This document shows, one piece after another, positions 56,101 to 59,986 of a DNA stretch of 64,000 bases. Origin of the DNA: Piezodorus guildinii. Lineage: Eukaryota; Arthropoda; Insecta; Hemiptera; Pentatomidae. The stretch's first letter is position 1. Every line of letters begins with the position of its first letter. Where the stretch lies: NCBI GenBank assembly GCA_023052935.1, contig CM041292.1, positions 199,694,299 to 199,758,298 of the forward strand, given 5' to 3'. Below the pieces are notes generated by a model that was not told the origin of the DNA, ran no database searches, and saw nothing but the letters and a program-made list of their open reading frames with translations. The position numbers and the translations under genes are program-made.

Positions 56101-59100
56101 ACGAGGTGTTTCGGTTGATTTGCCAACTACACGATCTCGCGAAGTTGTTTTTGGATTATCTTCAAGTTGGATTCGCAAATGTTCTACAGCTACAGAAGTC
56201 GTTGGCTTAGTCTGTAATTAATTTTGTTGATATCCTGGCTCCTTTCCAAACGAGTTTGAATCCGTAAAGGGAAATAAAAATTAATCACTCTTCTGCCTTA
56301 GTAAAATAATATTTTCAAACTTAATTAATCATACCTAACCGTTATGCGAAAAAAAAGCATTTCGTTACATTTTTCGATTTTTTTTTTTTTTTTATATTAA
56401 ATTTATGGGGGTGGCGTGGACTAGTGGATGGAGTACTAGTCTACTGTTCTCCGAGTCCTAGGTTCGAATCTCGGCTATGGCAGAATATTATTTATTCTGT
56501 TAATTTAGTCGGGGAGGGGAAGGGGAGAGGGGGACATCCTAGGGTATGGAGACCCTCCTGGGGCAGACACAGCTTCTATAAAGTTGGTACCAAAAATAAT
56601 TGGGGGAAAACCTGGCGGGTAAGCGTGATCAAGGCCTAATCATTTCATTGCATGGCCGTTGGCCAAAAATACGGCCATAGTACGAATCTCTATATGTACT
56701 GAGCCCAAGGTTCTTCATGGGTTGTAGAGGTACAGTTTTTTTTTGTTTTGTTTTTTAAATTGGGATCACTTGTAGTTAGGTGGTTAGCATAATAGCCTCC
56801 TATGCCAAAGGTCACGGGTTAAAACCCGCAGGTGGTCCTAGGATTTTTTAATGGGAGTAAAACGTCCTTCGGAGGGGACGTTAAAAGGTGGTCCCGAGCC
56901 TGTGCGATGTCAGGTACTCGTTAAAGATCCCTATCCTAATAAAACCTGGATAGGCAAAATTTAGGACTCCCACTGTAGCATCGTCCGATTAGCCACAGCA
57001 GCATAAAGTGACGTTAAATAAATAAACAAACAAACCTACCATTCGGGAGCTTTATCGGTTTGAATGAAAAAATCTGGTGCGGGCAACACACGACTTTCAC
57101 TTACCCCCGTTTTTAAAATCGATTAATGAATTTTCGAAAGATGTAAAAAGATAAAAAGAGTTTCGTCAGTTAGAGATAAAAACGAGCATCGTCCGATTAG
57201 CCTTAGCAGCATTAAGTGACGTTAAATAAAGAAAGAAACAAACAACATACTATATTAAATTTAAAATATAATACAAAACAATCCTAAAATAACAAGCAAA
57301 AATCGTTCGTATTATCATACAACATTCTAGATAGTTAATCTCGACCGCAGTTAATAAAGAATTTAGTTAAACATTCGCAGAACATATCAATATGACATAT
57401 TAAGCATCAACAAAAAATCAGAGTTGTGATTGTTTAACAAATCTAAATTAAACCACCCATAACGCATCCTATACCAATCAGTCATCCGATTTCAGAACAA
57501 TCATGCTTCACGTAGAAGGAAACCCCTACCAAACAGTTAAAGGACTCTCAGCACAACTAAATGCAAGTGCATCTGCCGTTTCCAGACATTTAAAGTGTAT
57601 TGGGAAAGTAAAAAAGCTCGATACATGGGTACATCATGATCTCACTGAGCGGCAGCAAGACCCCATGTTACCGTGCAAAAATAGAAAGAACTGGGCTACG
57701 AAGTTCTACCGCACCCACCATATTCTCCCGACTTGTCTCCAACAGATTACCACCTGTTCAGGAATTTAGACAACTTCGTCAAAGGAAAACATTGGGAAAA
57801 ATGTGTAGAAAAAGAAGGTAAATAGTTCGAATAAAATTATCTTGTTTTCATATCGTATTTTTAATAAAAATCCTTTACCTTGAAAACGACTTGTCTCCAA
57901 CAGATTACCACCTATTCAGGAATTTAGACAACTTCGTCAAAGGAAAACTTTTTGAAAATGATGATCAAGTGAAAAGTGCGTTTTCAGATTTTGTTTCACT
58001 TCAAAGCTCAGAGTTGTTCAGTTTGGGGATAAAAAAGTTGGTGTCACGTTGGGAAAATGTGTAGAAAAAGAAGGTAAATACTTCGAATAAAAATATCTTG
58101 TATTCAAATCGTATTTTTAATAAAAATCCATTACCTTGAAAACGGACATTTCATGTGACACAACCCAATAATTTGTAAAAATTTTTTTTTTACAAAATAT
58201 TATTTTATTGTACCCTGTCCAGGACTGGTAATTAGGCATGGGCCATTCCATTCGAAATCGTCCAGACCTTGCCACTTCACATTTTTGATTTTCGTGATTT
58301 TTGACCAGTTATTCTCTACCCTTTCGTGAATATAAAACCATAAATAATTTTTTTTTGTATTTTTTTTTTCAGAAAAAAACATTCTAATTCCTGTAATTTT
58401 TTAGATATGAATCAAAAACATATTTAACAATAAGATAACGACATGCTTTGTATTTTTTGTCCTTATGACTCATTTCCTAAATAATGAAAAAAGTTGTTTG
58501 AAAAATTCTCTAAAATGACCAAAAAACGAGACTTTTAGCAAGATAAAAGTATATAAAGGAAACGAGACTCACCTTTGTTTATTTTTTTTATTTATAGCAT
58601 ATTCTTAGTCCTACTTGCTATAAAAATTTCGAGCTTGAGAACATAGTCTTTTTTTGTATATGAATTTTCAAAATTGGCGAAAATTCATTTTTCGCGATGT
58701 TTACGCGGAAATATCTCAGACTGAGTGAAAAATTATGAAACTTATACAGATTATTCATCTGTAAGATATAAATTATATAAATTTGGTCTTTGAGACTAAG
58801 CAGATTCCGGAATTGAAAATACATATACAAAAAATCTGGTGCGGGCAACACACGACTTTCACTTACCTCGATTTTTAAAATCAATGAAAGAATTTTCAAA
58901 TACAGTTAGAGATAAAAAATACGTGAAACTATTAAGGAATTAATCAAATTGAATTTCTATAGAAACATGTGTTTTATTAAAAAATCTATTATATTATTAT
59001 CTAAAATAATCAGTTAGTTTTATCTTCTTTTCATCACTCTCTATTAACTTCTAAAAGCTTGTGTATGAGATGATATTTTTTCTAAAATCTTTAGCTTTCC

Positions 59101-59936
59101 AACGGTATATCATACATGTATATTACTGCTCTTATGTTCAAAAACGAAAAATTGCATTAAAAAAATATTTTTTCTGTTTTCTCCTTTAGTTGGGTATCGA
59201 ATTTATTCAATTTATATATTTCGGCATTTAAGCCCTGTCAGACCATTTTTATCCTAATAAAACCTACATGATATGAAAGCCCATTAAATTTTACATCGAT
59301 ATAGCGAGTTTAATCAAAATCGTCGGAACCGTTTTCGAGAAAATCGAAAAAAGGTGCAAAACGTATGGTATAAAGTGCCTCTTCTGGTAAGCTCATTTTG
59401 ATTAAAAAAGTTTTGTCACGTCTCGGACGTATAGTTGTCTTAAATATGGAATTTCAGTTTCATAGGACTTACCGTTTCCGCCCGGGAGTTACCACACACA
59501 CACACAGACCTTTTTGCAGGACTTGGTTATTTGGACTCAGGGGACCCTAAAACGTGTATTTCCGTTGAAAACTGGAATTCGAAAATTTTCACGATCGCAA
59601 TACTTCCCCTTACTATATATAGTAAGTGAAAGTAAAAAAGACTAAGTTCTCAAGCTCGAAATTTTTATAGCAAGTAGGACTATGAATAAGCTATAAAGGG
59701 AAAAATAATCAAAGGTGGGTTTCTTTTCCTTTAAATACTTTTAAAAGTCTCGTTTTTGGAATAAGTCATAAGGCCAAAAAATACATAGCATGTCGTTATC
59801 TTATTGTTAATTACTTTCACTTGCTATATATAGTAATGAAAAGTATTGCGATCGTGAAAATTTTCGAATTCCAGTTTTCAACGAAAATACACATTTTAGG
59901 GGACCCTGAGTCCAAATAACCAAGTCCCGCAAAAAG

Positions 59937-59986
<50 letters not shown>

